Position numbers and translations under genes: made by a program. The notes below the pieces were generated by a model. It was not told where the DNA came from. It searched no databases and saw only the letters and a list, made by a program, of their open reading frames with translations. Source: RUG14199 sp964629225 (lineage in GTDB: Bacteria; Bacillota; Clostridia; Oscillospirales; CAG-272). Taken from it: a stretch of 64,000 nt of DNA. This document shows positions 41,659-51,510 of this stretch, piece after piece; within the stretch, counting starts at the first letter, position 1; every line of letters starts with the position of its first letter. The DNA is taken from positions 62,001-126,000 of the forward strand of contig CAZVQC010000002.1 of NCBI GenBank assembly GCA_964629225.1, written 5' to 3'.

Positions 41659-42352
41659 AACGGTATTCTCCTCTTATCATTATATAAGTAGTGTCCTCGG
41701 TGATCTCCACTCTTCCACCGGAGAGCACGTTGACGATGTGTCCCTCTTTCAAACTGTCCGAGGGCAAATACTCGGCTTTGTCCACCGTGTCAAAGGCTCC
41801 CGCCGTGTCGAAAAGCCGCGCACCGCCGGATCGGAGCAGAACGTCACCTCCGTTCGGAAGGGCCAAAATACGGCCTTTTTCGGCAGCCAAAAGTTCGAAG
41901 CCGTAATAATACTCTCCGCCGTCGTTTTGACCGTTCAAGCGCTCTATAAGAGCCGTGAGGGACGAGATACGGTTGTCAAGGGAGGCGATACTGTCGGACA
42001 GAGCCGAAATTTCATCCTTTGATGCGGAACTTGAGGTAATATTTGCAAGTTCTCCCTCGATCTCTTGGAGCATTGCCTTGATCCCTGCGATCTCGCTCTC
42101 TGCCGACTCGGAGTTTCCCCCGCCGGAGGAGACCTTTTCTTCAAGCGAGGATATCTTCGCTTCGGCACCGGTCACTCGGTCCGACACTGCTTTAATATCT
42201 TCGTCTACAGAGGGACGAAAAACGTCGGTCAAATAACTTAGTGCCACCAAAGGGTCGGAGGATGAGTCGTAATTCGCCGCAAACACGGTAACGGTCAAGC
42301 CGACTGCTATCACCGCACCAACTGCGATAAAAAGCTTCGTTCTGTTTTTCAT
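41651..42352 (-). CDS. Membrane-anchored coiled-coil protein, function unknown
   Basis: The 233-residue protein has an N-terminal membrane helix or signal (about 7-25). A coiled coil covers about 55-145 (SDRVTGAEAKISSLEEKV, DEISALSDSIASLDNRIS), followed by a compact beta-rich end (GRILALPNGGDVLLRSGGAR, HIVNVLSGGRVEITED). The C-terminal part looks like a small surface-exposed domain. It lies 12 bases after the topoisomerase gene and overlaps the 38-residue gene. No family is recognised. Confidence 0.7.
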   Translation of the reverse strand: MKNRTKLFIAVGAVIAVGLTVTVFAANYDSSSDPLVALSYLTDVFRPSVDEDIKAVSDRVTGAEAKISSLEEKVSSGGGNSESAESEIAGIKAMLQEIEGELANITSSSASKDEISALSDSIASLDNRISSLTALIERLNGQNDGGEYYYGFELLAAEKGRILALPNGGDVLLRSGGARLFDTAGAFDTVDKAEYLPSDSLKEGHIVNVLSGGRVEITEDTTYIMIRGEYRFE

Positions 42353-42364
42353 AGCATGTTCCTC

Positions 42365-44569
42365 CTACTTTTGCAGAGTTACTCCTACAGCGGGTATCTT
42401 GATCCTTCGGCATTCGGCGCTTTCGGGATGTTTTTCGAGAGCGATACCCGATGCCACGAGATCGATCTTTCTATCCTTCTTGAGTGAAAACACGGTAACT
42501 CCCGATGCCGTTCTGGTTGCCTTTTCGGGTATGAGGCTTGACTTTACCGTTATCGCCTTGCCGGAGGAGTCCACCATGAATATATCGATTGGAGCACCCG
42601 CTTCGTATGCGATACCCGCTATGGGGGATGCGGAACTGTAGGCACCGGTGAGACGCCTTCTGTTGCCCTTGGTCTCGTATGCGCTGACCGGAACACGGAC
42701 GCACTTGCCGTTTTCAAAGATAAAAACGATATCGTGACCTGTCACGTCATCGGGAATGACCTTCATCATCATGGGCTTCTCATCAGACTCAAAGCCGAGC
42801 TTCGGCGGGAGGAAATCTCCCATAGACGAAGCCTTGGTATTGTCAAAATCGGATATCTTTGCCTTGTAAACACGGCACTTATCGGTGAATACCATGATCT
42901 CACGGATATTCTCCGTGTCCTCACTGCAGATTATCTCATCCCCATCCTTCAGCTTTTGCTCATCGTTTCCGCGAAGGGAGAGGAATGATATCTTCTTGAA
43001 GTATCCGCCCCTTGTCAGCACCACTCGTACGTTGTAGTTGTCCACTTCATCGACCACCGGGGCATCCTCGATGTCCTCGGCAAAGAGAAGCTGTGTCTTT
43101 CTGGGGATACCGTATTTTTTCTTGACTGCGGAGAGCTGCTTTGCAACGTAACTCTTCAGTTTCAGTTCATCCGCTATGATGTCCTCAAGCTCTGCGATCT
43201 CCGCTCTCAGGGACTCTATCTCCTTGATTCGGTTGATAATGTACTCACGGTTCAAATGACGAAGCTTGATCTCGGCAATGTACTCGGCCTGTATCTCGTC
43301 GATCTTGAAGCCTTCCATGAGTCTCGGTACCACGTCCGCTTCCTTTTCCGTCTCTCTGACGATCTTGATGGCCTTGTCAATATCGAGAAGTATCTTACCC
43401 AGTCCGCAAAGAAGATGAAGCTTGTCCTTTTTCTTGCCGAGGTCGAAGGTCAGTTCCCTCTTGACGCATCCAACACGGAATTCTATCCATTTTTTGAGAA
43501 TATCGACTACGCCGAGCTGCATGGGAGTACCTTCGATGAGAACGTTGAAATTACAGCCGAAATCGTCCTGAAGAGTGGTGAGCTTGTAGAGTTTGTTCAT
43601 GAGCGCATCCGCATCACATCCCCGCTTCACATCAATAGTCAGCTTGAAGCCGTAGAGGTCGATCTCGTCACGGACGTCGGTGATCTCCTTGAGTTTTCCG
43701 TCCTTCATAAGATCCACTATCCTCTTCATTATCACTTCTATGGAGGTGGAATAGGGTATCTCGGTGATGACGATGCAGCTGTTTTCCTTGTCATAAGAAT
43801 ACTTGGCACGAAGCCTCACGCTTCCGCGACCGGTCTCATAGATCTTCTGCATCTGCTCCTTATCGTAGATGAGAAATGCTCCGCCGGGAAAGTCCGGCGC
43901 CTTGATAAGGGACATTATCTTTTCCGTGGAAGTGTTCGGATTCTTGAGAAGCGCTATAGTTCCGTCACAGACCTCGGATAAGTTGAAAGAACAGATATTT
44001 GATGCCATTCCCACGGCAATTCCCATGTTGGGAGACACGAGAATATTCGGAAATGAAGTGGGAAGAAGCACCGGTTCCTTCAGAGTATTATCAAAGTTGG
44101 GTACGAAGTCAACGGCGTTCTTGTCGATGCCGCCGAAGAGCTCTTCACAGAATTTGTCAAGTCTCGCCTCGGTGTAACGGGATGCGGCATACGCCATGTC
44201 CCTGCTGTACTGCTTTCCGAAGTTTCCTTTTGAATCGATAAAAGGATGGAGAAGAGCCTCATTTCCCCTTGTGAGTCGCACCATGGTCTCATAGATCGAG
44301 GCATCACCGTGAGGATTGAGAGTCATCGTCTGCCCCACAATCTTTGAACTTTTCGCCCGCTCACCGCTCATAAGACCCATCTTGTACATGGTGTAGAGAA
44401 GCTTTCTGTGGGAGGGCTTGAAGCCGTCGATCTCCGGGATGGCACGGGAGATAATTACCGTCATAACGTACGGCATGTAATTCTTCTCGATAGTCTCGGT
44501 TATCGGCTGATTATACGGTTCCGGTTCTAAGTAAGTATCTTTTACATCGGTCTTCTTTTTTCTTGCCAT
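42365..44569 (-). CDS. Type IIA DNA topoisomerase, A subunit (ParC/GyrA-like)
   Basis: The 734-residue protein carries the catalytic Tyr132 in AASRYTEARLDKF, the winged-helix region PHGDASIYETMVRLTRG and a C-terminal beta-pinwheel. It lacks an evident GyrA box, so it is closer to ParC or to the short clostridial 'gyrase/topo IV A' group. The ATG at 44569 follows AAGGTAGGA. The matching B subunit (parE/gyrB) is not in the window; instead the gene follows sua5 by ten bases. Confidence 0.88.
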   Translation of the reverse strand: MARKKKTDVKDTYLEPEPYNQPITETIEKNYMPYVMTVIISRAIPEIDGFKPSHRKLLYTMYKMGLMSGERAKSSKIVGQTMTLNPHGDASIYETMVRLTRGNEALLHPFIDSKGNFGKQYSRDMAYAASRYTEARLDKFCEELFGGIDKNAVDFVPNFDNTLKEPVLLPTSFPNILVSPNMGIAVGMASNICSFNLSEVCDGTIALLKNPNTSTEKIMSLIKAPDFPGGAFLIYDKEQMQKIYETGRGSVRLRAKYSYDKENSCIVITEIPYSTSIEVIMKRIVDLMKDGKLKEITDVRDEIDLYGFKLTIDVKRGCDADALMNKLYKLTTLQDDFGCNFNVLIEGTPMQLGVVDILKKWIEFRVGCVKRELTFDLGKKKDKLHLLCGLGKILLDIDKAIKIVRETEKEADVVPRLMEGFKIDEIQAEYIAEIKLRHLNREYIINRIKEIESLRAEIAELEDIIADELKLKSYVAKQLSAVKKKYGIPRKTQLLFAEDIEDAPVVDEVDNYNVRVVLTRGGYFKKISFLSLRGNDEQKLKDGDEIICSEDTENIREIMVFTDKCRVYKAKISDFDNTKASSMGDFLPPKLGFESDEKPMMMKVIPDDVTGHDIVFIFENGKCVRVPVSAYETKGNRRRLTGAYSSASPIAGIAYEAGAPIDIFMVDSSGKAITVKSSLIPEKATRTASGVTVFSLKKDRKIDLVASGIALEKHPESAECRRIKIPAVGVTLQK

Positions 44570-44579
44570 CGGTCCTACC

Positions 44580-45638
44580 TTAATTTTCGTTCTGTTCATT
44601 GATTTTTATCGGGTCTGCGGCCTTGATAACTTTGCACCCCGCCGCACGTATCATGCGGTTATAGAGGGCAAGTCCCCGCCCGTTATCATCGGGAAGGGAT
44701 GCAAAAAGCTCCGTAACGCCGTCGTCGTCCGCCTGTCTGAAGAAGGCAAACAGCCTGTGGCACAGTTCATCGGTATCGCCGTAGAGATACCTTTTTATTC
44801 GGCAGTCAAATTCGCCGTCCAGTTCCTTTGGACAGATAACTCCAACTTTTCCGTCCCTTACGGATGACACGAATTTAATAAATTCCCGCCTATCACCGTC
44901 CAAAAGTACAAAATGAGCCTTGGGGGAATAGTGTTTGTATTTCATTCCGGGGGATTCCGGTCTGTCCCCTGCCGCACTTGGGTCTTTCACTGCGGGGCTG
45001 ACGGAAACGCTGTCGCAGACAAGAAGAAGATCCTCTCTTGTGACGGCTCCCGGTCTCAGTATCACCGCACTGTCCCCTTTTACGGAGACTACGGTGGACT
45101 CAAGTCCGAAGTCGCAATCGCCCCCATCGATGACCGCATCTATTTTTCCGTCCATATCTCTCATTACGTAGGAGCACTTAGTGGGTGACGGGGCTCCGGA
45201 AATATTTGCGGATGGTGCGGCAATGGGAACACCCGCAACGGATATCAGCTTATGTGCCGCAGGGTGCGACGGACACCTTATTCCGACGCTGTCAAGTCCG
45301 CCGGTGACCTCAAACGGGATATTGTCCCGCTTCGGAAGGATGACCGTGATAGGTCCCGGCATGAACGCCTCCGCTATCCGATAGTAAAGAGGACACGTGA
45401 CGGCGATATCTTCCGCATCCTGCGGAAATGCCACGTGGACTATGAGAGGATTGTCCGAGGGTCTTCCCTTTGCGGCAAATACCTTTTTCACACTGCCGGG
45501 ACAAAAAGCCGACACACCGAGCCCGTAGACGGTCTCCGTGGGGAATGCCACAAGTCCTCCGCCACGAATTATCGCACCGCACTCGGCAAAAACTTCGCCG
45601 TTATCTCCGCTTTTTACGTCAAAATATTTCGTCGTCAT
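44580..45638 (-). CDS. Threonylcarbamoyl-AMP synthase (Sua5 type)
   Basis: The 352-residue enzyme makes L-threonylcarbamoyladenylate for t6A37 of ANN-decoding tRNAs. The N-terminal YrdC/TsaC domain has FPTETVYGLGVSAF and KGRPSDNPLIVHV, and the extra C-terminal Sua5 domain begins near residue 235 (SPGMKYKHYSP linker). The start overlaps the prfA stop by four bases. Pairing with prfA is common in Firmicutes. Confidence 0.95.
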   Translation of the reverse strand: MTTKYFDVKSGDNGEVFAECGAIIRGGGLVAFPTETVYGLGVSAFCPGSVKKVFAAKGRPSDNPLIVHVAFPQDAEDIAVTCPLYYRIAEAFMPGPITVILPKRDNIPFEVTGGLDSVGIRCPSHPAAHKLISVAGVPIAAPSANISGAPSPTKCSYVMRDMDGKIDAVIDGGDCDFGLESTVVSVKGDSAVILRPGAVTREDLLLVCDSVSVSPAVKDPSAAGDRPESPGMKYKHYSPKAHFVLLDGDRREFIKFVSSVRDGKVGVICPKELDGEFDCRIKRYLYGDTDELCHRLFAFFRQADDDGVTELFASLPDDNGRGLALYNRMIRAAGCKVIKAADPIKINEQNEN

Positions 45639-46711
45639 TCGCTCTCGGCACTTCCCTTCAGTTTCTCTGCGGTCTCTGCAGTGGCAAGAGCATCGATCAT
45701 AACGTCGATCTCGCCGTTCACAAAGCAGTCAATGGAATGAACAGTGAAGCCGATACGGTGATCGGTCACTCTCCCTTGGGGGAAGTTGTAGGTCCTTATC
45801 CTCTCACTGCGGTCACCGGTACCTACCTGCATTCGCCGCTCCGATGCTATCCTATCGTTCTGCTCTCTCTGCTTCATGTCAAAGAGCTTGCTTCGAAGGA
45901 GCTTCATCGCCTTGTCTTTGTTCTTGTATTGACTGCGTTCATCCTGGCATTCTATGGTTATTCCGGAGGGCTTGTGGATAAGTCTTATTGCAGACTCGGT
46001 CTTGTTGATATGCTGCCCTCCGGCACCGCTGCTTTTAATAGTCTCAATCAAAAGATCCGAAGGATCGATCTCAACTTCCACATCCTCGGCCTCCGGCAGC
46101 ACCGCAACGGTTGCGGTGGAGGTGTGGATCCTGCCGGATGATTCGGTCTCCGGAACCCTTTGGACCCTGTGGACACCGCTCTCGTATTTGTATCTTGAAT
46201 AGGCTCCGTCGCCGCTGACCATGAAAGTTATCTCGCGGAAGCCTCCAAGCCCCGTCTCATTACAGCTAACAAGCTCGCATTTGTACCGTTTTGTGTCGGC
46301 GTACATAGTGTACATACGGTAGAGCACCCCGGCAAAGAGTGCCGCTTCCTCGCCTCCGGCACCGGCACGTATCTCGATGATAACGTTTTTGTCATCATTC
46401 GGATCCTTCGGCAAAAGCAGTACCTTAAGTTCTTCCGAGAGGTGAGAGAGTGCCTGCTTTCCGTCTCGGTACTCCTCTTTCGCAAGCTCGTAGAGTTCGG
46501 AGTCGCTCTCGCCGTTCATTATGGCAAAAGCCTCATCGGTGTTTTCTTTCGCTGTAACGTATTCACGGTACTTTTCAACGAGGGGACCGAGGGTACTGTA
46601 CTCCTTCATAAGAGCGGTATAGGAGGCCACGTCGCTCATGATATCCGGCCTTGCCAGTTCCCGTTCTATCGCCTCGTAGCGCTCCTCCGCTTTTTTGAGT
46701 CTCTCTATCAT
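45635..46711 (-). CDS. prfA: Peptide chain release factor 1
   Basis: The 358-residue factor reads UAA and UAG. The catalytic GGQ is in SSGAGGQHINKTESAIRL (about residue 233), and the codon-recognition region includes HRVQRVPETESSGRIHTS. RF1 rather than RF2 is indicated by its length and the absence of a programmed frameshift. prmC, often beside it, is missing here. The ribosome site is weak (ACGGAAG). Confidence 0.96.
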   Translation of the reverse strand: MIERLKKAEERYEAIERELARPDIMSDVASYTALMKEYSTLGPLVEKYREYVTAKENTDEAFAIMNGESDSELYELAKEEYRDGKQALSHLSEELKVLLLPKDPNDDKNVIIEIRAGAGGEEAALFAGVLYRMYTMYADTKRYKCELVSCNETGLGGFREITFMVSGDGAYSRYKYESGVHRVQRVPETESSGRIHTSTATVAVLPEAEDVEVEIDPSDLLIETIKSSGAGGQHINKTESAIRLIHKPSGITIECQDERSQYKNKDKAMKLLRSKLFDMKQREQNDRIASERRMQVGTGDRSERIRTYNFPQGRVTDHRIGFTVHSIDCFVNGEIDVMIDALATAETAEKLKGSAESE

Positions 46712-46717
46712 CTTCCG

Positions 46718-48118
46718 TTATCTGCAAAATGCGGAAAAAGCCTTGTGAGCACTGTAGAGGTCGAACTTGGAGATGATCTCAAAGGGAGCGTGCATGGATA
46801 TTACCGGCACGCCCATGTCAACGGTGTCGATATTGTATCTTGAAATGTATTTTGCGACAGTTCCGCCGCCGCCGGCGTCAACCTTACCCATCTCGGCAGT
46901 CTGCCAAAGAACTCCCGCACCGTCAAGAATAGCGCCGATTTTTGCAACGTATTCGGCAGTCGCATCGTTGGTGCTGTATTTGCCGGCAGAGCCCGTGTAT
47001 TTTGCGAGTGCAACACCGCAGGAAAGAAGTGCGGAGTTGTTCTTTTCAAACACGTCCGGGTAGTTGGGGTCAAATGCCGCAGTAACGTCTGCGGAAATGC
47101 AAAGAGAATTTGCACGTACCACCGCGGGGGATACCAGGAGCGACGATGCCACCGACTCCATGATGTCGAAAGCGAGCCTGCACTGCATTCCCGTAGCACC
47201 GTCACTGCCGGTCTCTTCTTTGTCCGCAAGTATCACCATAACGGAATTCTTGCCGTCAAGATTTTCAAGCATCGCCGTAACGGAGGGGTAAGCGCAGACC
47301 TTGTCGTCATGTCCGTATGCGCCGATAAGTACCCTGTCAAGACCCACGTCGGTGGATCTGCCCGCAGGTACGAAGCACAGTTCCGCACTGATGAGATCCT
47401 TTTCGGTGATACCGTACATTGCGTTAAGCTCCGAGAGAAGCTTCAGTTTGAAGCTGTCATCTCCCGAAAGAACTTCACCGTTGACGGTGATGGGGGAGGC
47501 GGAGAGCATCACGTTGAGTCCCTCGCCGGTGAAAGCCGCGCTGAGCTCCTTCTTATTCTGTTCTTTTGAAAGGTGAGGGAGAAGATCGGAGATACAGAAC
47601 ACCGGGTCACCCTCATTCTCACCGATAAGTACCTTCACGTTCTCGCCGTTTGCTAGGACCACGTCGCCGTGAAGAGCAAGAGGTATCGTCGCCCACTGGT
47701 ACTTTCTGATGCCGCCGTAGTAGTGTGTCTTGGCGTAGACTACCGAGTTGTCCTCAAAGATTGGATGTTGCTTCAGATCAAGTCTCGGTGAGTCGATGTG
47801 GGATGCGAGGATACGGAATCCGTTTTCGACACCTTCGCTTCCGATGACGAAAGCAATGAGGCTCTTGTTTCGATTGTTAAAGTAGAGTCTGTCACCTTGG
47901 TAGACCTGCATACCAAGTGTGTAGGGCTTGAAGCCGTAAGATTGGAGCATCTCCACAGTGTACTCCACCGCTTCTCTCTCGGTCTTTGAGTTATCAAGGA
48001 AAAGGGAATAGCCTTTTGCATACTCGAATGCCTCTTCCCTCTCGGCCTCGTCAAATGCCTCAAAGGCATTTTTCTTAGTGTACAAAAGTTTTTCTCTGAT
48101 GGCGTTTGCATCTGTCAT
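46718..48118 (-). CDS. M18 family aminopeptidase
   Basis: The 466-residue cytoplasmic zinc peptidase removes N-terminal residues, acidic ones by preference in the family. Metal and catalytic motifs: ASHIDSPRLDLK (His, Asp), ADKEETGSDGATGMQ (Glu pair) and ISMHAPFEIISKFDL (His). Length and motif spacing are typical. It sits between the lytic transglycosylase and prfA in the long operon. Confidence 0.95.
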   Translation of the reverse strand: MTDANAIREKLLYTKKNAFEAFDEAEREEAFEYAKGYSLFLDNSKTEREAVEYTVEMLQSYGFKPYTLGMQVYQGDRLYFNNRNKSLIAFVIGSEGVENGFRILASHIDSPRLDLKQHPIFEDNSVVYAKTHYYGGIRKYQWATIPLALHGDVVLANGENVKVLIGENEGDPVFCISDLLPHLSKEQNKKELSAAFTGEGLNVMLSASPITVNGEVLSGDDSFKLKLLSELNAMYGITEKDLISAELCFVPAGRSTDVGLDRVLIGAYGHDDKVCAYPSVTAMLENLDGKNSVMVILADKEETGSDGATGMQCRLAFDIMESVASSLLVSPAVVRANSLCISADVTAAFDPNYPDVFEKNNSALLSCGVALAKYTGSAGKYSTNDATAEYVAKIGAILDGAGVLWQTAEMGKVDAGGGGTVAKYISRYNIDTVDMGVPVISMHAPFEIISKFDLYSAHKAFSAFCR

Positions 48119-48135
48119 GGTAAATTCCTCCTGTG

Positions 48136-48723
48136 TCAGTCGGCATAATATAAAATTTTGTATTTCTCGGCGGTTTCGGTCATTCTTTCAACGAACTTAT
48201 CCGCCTCTTTGTCGGGTATTTTTTCAAGCTTCGGCTTTGAGTTCTCGGATATCTCCGAGTATTCGTCATTTGCCAGCCACTCTTCAACGGTATCGCATCC
48301 CACGACCGCAGCGGCATAGACAGCCTTCCATGAGCCGAGTCTTATGTACATCGAGGAAAGCAGGTAAGTGCCGTATCTTATGTTGGTTGCGGGATCGTAC
48401 ATCATACCGATATCGTAGTTATCCTTAAGTGCCGCCTTCGCCGTTTCGAAATCCTCGGCGGATATCTGCATGAGACCTATCTCCCCGTCATCGGACAGAA
48501 TACTTGAGTCAAAGTCGCTCTCATTCTTGATGAAAGCGAATATCACGTTTTCGGGAACACTGAATCTCTCACTGCATTCCGCAACGCTGTCACCGAATTC
48601 GATGGGATACTTTGCCTTGTCCACCGAGTGGGAGATCTTCTGATACAAGACTCCGAAAAGCACCGATACCGCAATTATCGCAATTATCAAAGCACTGCGA
48701 AGCAGCGTTTTTTTCTGTTCCAT
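48136..48723 (-). CDS. Membrane-anchored lytic transglycosylase (SLT domain)
   Basis: The 195-residue protein has an N-terminal membrane helix (about 9-28) and an SLT fold with catalytic Glu in FIKNESDFDSS, then GEIGLMQIS, PATNIRYGTYLL and WKAVYAAAV. It cleaves peptidoglycan with formation of 1,6-anhydroMurNAc. It follows coaE by four bases, an order common in clostridia. Confidence 0.92.
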   Translation of the reverse strand: MEQKKTLLRSALIIAIIAVSVLFGVLYQKISHSVDKAKYPIEFGDSVAECSERFSVPENVIFAFIKNESDFDSSILSDDGEIGLMQISAEDFETAKAALKDNYDIGMMYDPATNIRYGTYLLSSMYIRLGSWKAVYAAAVVGCDTVEEWLANDEYSEISENSKPKLEKIPDKEADKFVERMTETAEKYKILYYAD

Positions 48724-48727
48724 TTAC

Positions 48728-49354
48728 TCACCTCCCATTCGGGTCGATACCGAGTTTTCTCAAGATCGCCAAGCAGTCAGACTCAAGTGATCCGACACCG
48801 TCATTGATGACGGTGATGTCGGCAAGAGACGACACGTCCCTTTGGTTTTGCATCCTCAGCCTCGCCGCATCTTCGCTTATCCCGTCACGTTCCGTTATTC
48901 GGGCGATCCCCGTTTCAAGATCGCACAGAACACAGACGGTAATATCACAGTAACTGTCAAAGCCGCTTTCAAAAAGAAGAGGCACGTCGGCAACCGCAAA
49001 AGGTCTGTCCGTCTCTTTGATGAGTGATAATATCTCATCCGTCACGGCACCGTGGGTCAGCCGGTTAAGCTCCGTCAGCTTCGCTTCATCCGAAAAGACA
49101 ATTTTCGAAAGCGCCCTTCTGTCAAGGGCTCCGTCACCGAGAATAAGACCGTCTCCGAATCGATGAGCTATCGAACGGGTAAGCGGGGACGGACAGCCGT
49201 CCGTAGGCACAAGCAAGCGGTGATAGACGGCATCCGCATCAATGTGAGTGCCGCCGAAGGAAGCAAGAAGCTCGGAAAAATAACTCTTCCCGCTTCCGCT
49301 CATTCCGCAGACTCCTATGACCGGAACGTTACTGTCCGAAGCAGCCTTCAACAT
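48728..49354 (-). CDS. coaE: Dephospho-CoA kinase
   Basis: The 208-residue kinase performs the last step of CoA synthesis. It has Walker A GVCGMSGSGKS, then HIDADAVYHRLL with the substrate Asp and AVADVPLLFESG. The ATG at 49354 is eight bases after GGAGG; a TTG at 49360 is possible. It overlaps the end of the oxidoreductase gene by 26 bases. Confidence 0.95.
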   Translation of the reverse strand: MLKAASDSNVPVIGVCGMSGSGKSYFSELLASFGGTHIDADAVYHRLLVPTDGCPSPLTRSIAHRFGDGLILGDGALDRRALSKIVFSDEAKLTELNRLTHGAVTDEILSLIKETDRPFAVADVPLLFESGFDSYCDITVCVLCDLETGIARITERDGISEDAARLRMQNQRDVSSLADITVINDGVGSLESDCLAILRKLGIDPNGR

Positions 49355-50459
49355 CAACAAAGCCTCCGTTCATGTGAGAATCGGAAAAATACGCCGCATC
49401 AAGTACCCTTTGTACTGCGGCACCGTCTTCAAAGGAGGGGGATGGTGTCTCCCCCCTGTGAACGCAAGAAAGAAAATTATGAAGGCATCCGATGTGCCCT
49501 CTGAGCCACCCAACGGAAGCTTTTGAACCGGGAAATCCCGTGGCGGGAGGATCGAAACGCCCCACGCACTCTATCTTGGTGTAGCCCCGTTTCAAAGGAT
49601 CGGCAGTCCCGTCGTAATACCAAAGCCAGTTGGGGTCCATGAGGGAAAACTTGAGACTTCCTTTCGTGCCGAATATTTCAAAAAACAAATCGTCATTTGC
49701 GCCGGTATGTATCTTGCTGACGGTAACGGTGCCGACGGCGCCGCACTTAAGTTTCGCCGTCATATAGAACGCTTCGTCTCCGTCGGTGTTCCAATCACAC
49801 TCACCCAGAAAAGAGGTGCGTTTTTCAAAGAGTATCTGACTTTTCCCCGACACTTCGGAGAATTCACCGCACAGATAGCGAATAAGATCCACTCCGTGGC
49901 TTCCGAGATCGTAAAGAACGCCACCTCCGCAAACAGTCTTATCCTGCTTCCAGCCAGTTCTGGTGGGATCAAGTGCGCTGGAATGGAGGAAGGAAAGGGA
50001 GAATGAAACTACGTCACCGATAGCACCTGAGCCCACAATTTCTTTTGCCCTTATTATCGGCAGATGAAATCTTGTATTGAAAACGATACCGCAGATACTC
50101 TCCGATCCCGATGCCAGCTCTGCCGCTTCTTTGGCCTCAAGGTAGCTTGAACAAAGGGGCTTTTCGCAGTAGATGTGCTTGCCTTTTTCGATTGCGGCTT
50201 TGATCTGTTCAAAGTGGAAGACATTTGGACTGCAAATATCGATGATGTCAATATCCGGATCAGCTATCATTTCGTCAAAGGATTCATAAGCGCGCCCAAG
50301 ACCGTAGCGCTTTGAGTGAGCTTCGGCACTTTCAAAGGAGGATGAGCAGACTCCCGCTACGGTAGCATCGAAATCGGTATCATAGTAATAGGGCAGACTT
50401 CGAAGGGCAAAGGAATGGACCTTGCCCATTGCACCGAATCCGGCATAACCGATCTTCAT
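49329..50459 (-). CDS. Gfo/Idh/MocA family oxidoreductase
   Basis: The 376-residue NAD(P)-dependent enzyme has an N-terminal Rossmann fold (IGYAGFGAMGKVHSFAL), DIIDICSPNVFHFEQI, and the catalytic EKPLCSSYLEA (Lys of EKP). The C-terminal substrate domain contains GGGVLYDLGSHGVDLIRYL. It oxidises or reduces a sugar or inositol-type substrate; the exact one cannot be read. The ATG at 50459 follows GGAGGTGA. It begins the nine-gene minus-strand operon. Confidence 0.92.
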   Translation of the reverse strand: MKIGYAGFGAMGKVHSFALRSLPYYYDTDFDATVAGVCSSSFESAEAHSKRYGLGRAYESFDEMIADPDIDIIDICSPNVFHFEQIKAAIEKGKHIYCEKPLCSSYLEAKEAAELASGSESICGIVFNTRFHLPIIRAKEIVGSGAIGDVVSFSLSFLHSSALDPTRTGWKQDKTVCGGGVLYDLGSHGVDLIRYLCGEFSEVSGKSQILFEKRTSFLGECDWNTDGDEAFYMTAKLKCGAVGTVTVSKIHTGANDDLFFEIFGTKGSLKFSLMDPNWLWYYDGTADPLKRGYTKIECVGRFDPPATGFPGSKASVGWLRGHIGCLHNFLSCVHRGETPSPSFEDGAAVQRVLDAAYFSDSHMNGGFVDVEGCFGQ

Positions 50460-50486
50460 ACCGTCACCTCCAAGAATATTTTTTAT

Positions 50487-50515
50487 ATTATAGCACACAA
50501 TCCTCCGTAACGCAA
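50487..50515 (-). promoter_or_regulatory. Promoter of the long minus-strand operon
   Basis: On the minus strand TTGCGT (50515-50510), 17 bases, TATAAT (50492-50487). Confidence 0.65.
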
Positions 50516-50531
50516 CACCGACAGGTGTGAA

Positions 50532-51320
50532 TTATTTTTTAACTGGGCACTCTAAAAACACAAGTCCGCCGGGAAGAACGGTCACTTGAAACGCAGGACA
50601 GTCAAAATATGGTATCAATGCGGAAAAACAGACAGACGGATGATCGCCTTCCGACTCGGCTATGACCGAGTTTTCAAAGTATTCCGAGTTTCTGCCCGTT
50701 ATCTTACTCATCAGATTTCGGGCGCATTTGTCGGAGTTCCATCCGTCGAAGCGAGCGATAATTGAGATCAGTCCCCCGTCACAGCCGGTATTGACAACAC
50801 ATTCCGATGAAAAGAGCCAAGCGCCGTCACCGCCGCACGCCACCGACCTCGGCTTGCAGACTCCGAGAATACGATATAATATCTCCTCGGTCTCAGAAGA
50901 AGTGACATCTGTATTGACGGCAAGACGGTCATCTTCGCATTTCTTTTCGGCACTTCCCGCAGACCTGTTAAAAAAGGCTGTGGAGAAAGCATTATCTACA
51001 GTTGCATCAAGCGACATTTTCGAAAACGAATTCCGCCTAACATAACTTTTTATGCAAGAGTCGCTTGCACGGGTTTCCGGATCCACGCCCGATGCCAAAA
51101 GTACTCTCGCTCTGTATTTCGAAAGAGTTTCCTCGGTTGTCGATACTTGTAAAATTTTCAATTCTTCGGCATTTTTATAATATTCGTTCTCATCTGCCGC
51201 AAATACGCAGTTCAAAAACAGCATATCTATCCTTTCGGAAACATCGTCATACGGATCTTTCCGTCCCGATAACGCAATTGCCGACATCAGTATCAAAACG
51301 CCCAGTAGTACTTTTTTCAT
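50532..51320 (-). CDS. Secreted protein of unknown function
   Basis: The 262-residue product has a signal-like N-terminus (about 1-22, KKVLLGVLILMSAIALS) but no lipobox Cys. Cysteine is frequent (about ten), with an AADENEYYKNAEELKIL helical start and a beta-rich end (FQVTVLPGGLVFLECPV). The ATG at 51320 is chosen for the signal peptide; the ribosome site is poor. No family is recognised. Confidence 0.6.
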   Translation of the reverse strand: MKKVLLGVLILMSAIALSGRKDPYDDVSERIDMLFLNCVFAADENEYYKNAEELKILQVSTTEETLSKYRARVLLASGVDPETRASDSCIKSYVRRNSFSKMSLDATVDNAFSTAFFNRSAGSAEKKCEDDRLAVNTDVTSSETEEILYRILGVCKPRSVACGGDGAWLFSSECVVNTGCDGGLISIIARFDGWNSDKCARNLMSKITGRNSEYFENSVIAESEGDHPSVCFSALIPYFDCPAFQVTVLPGGLVFLECPVKK

Positions 51321-51452
51321 AATCCACAAAGACTGTCAAGCCATCCCGAACGTAGTTTTCCTCAAAACAGTCATTTAGAACATTGAATTTTACCCCAACG
51401 GTCACATCATTTTCAAAAAATCCCGATAGGAGGATACCGTATCACTTTACGA

Positions 51453-51481
51453 TTGACTTTTCTTCGCTTTTTTGTTATAAT
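51453..51481 (+). promoter_or_regulatory. Promoter of holB
   Basis: TTGACT (51453-51458), 17 bases, TATAAT (51476-51481). Confidence 0.75.
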
Positions 51482-51510
51482 AAGTTTTGACGTTTTACGG
51501 AGGTGGCATA

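Noticed and set aside
43256..43981. 241-codon plus-strand ORF
   Set aside because: Antisense shadow of the topoisomerase A gene.
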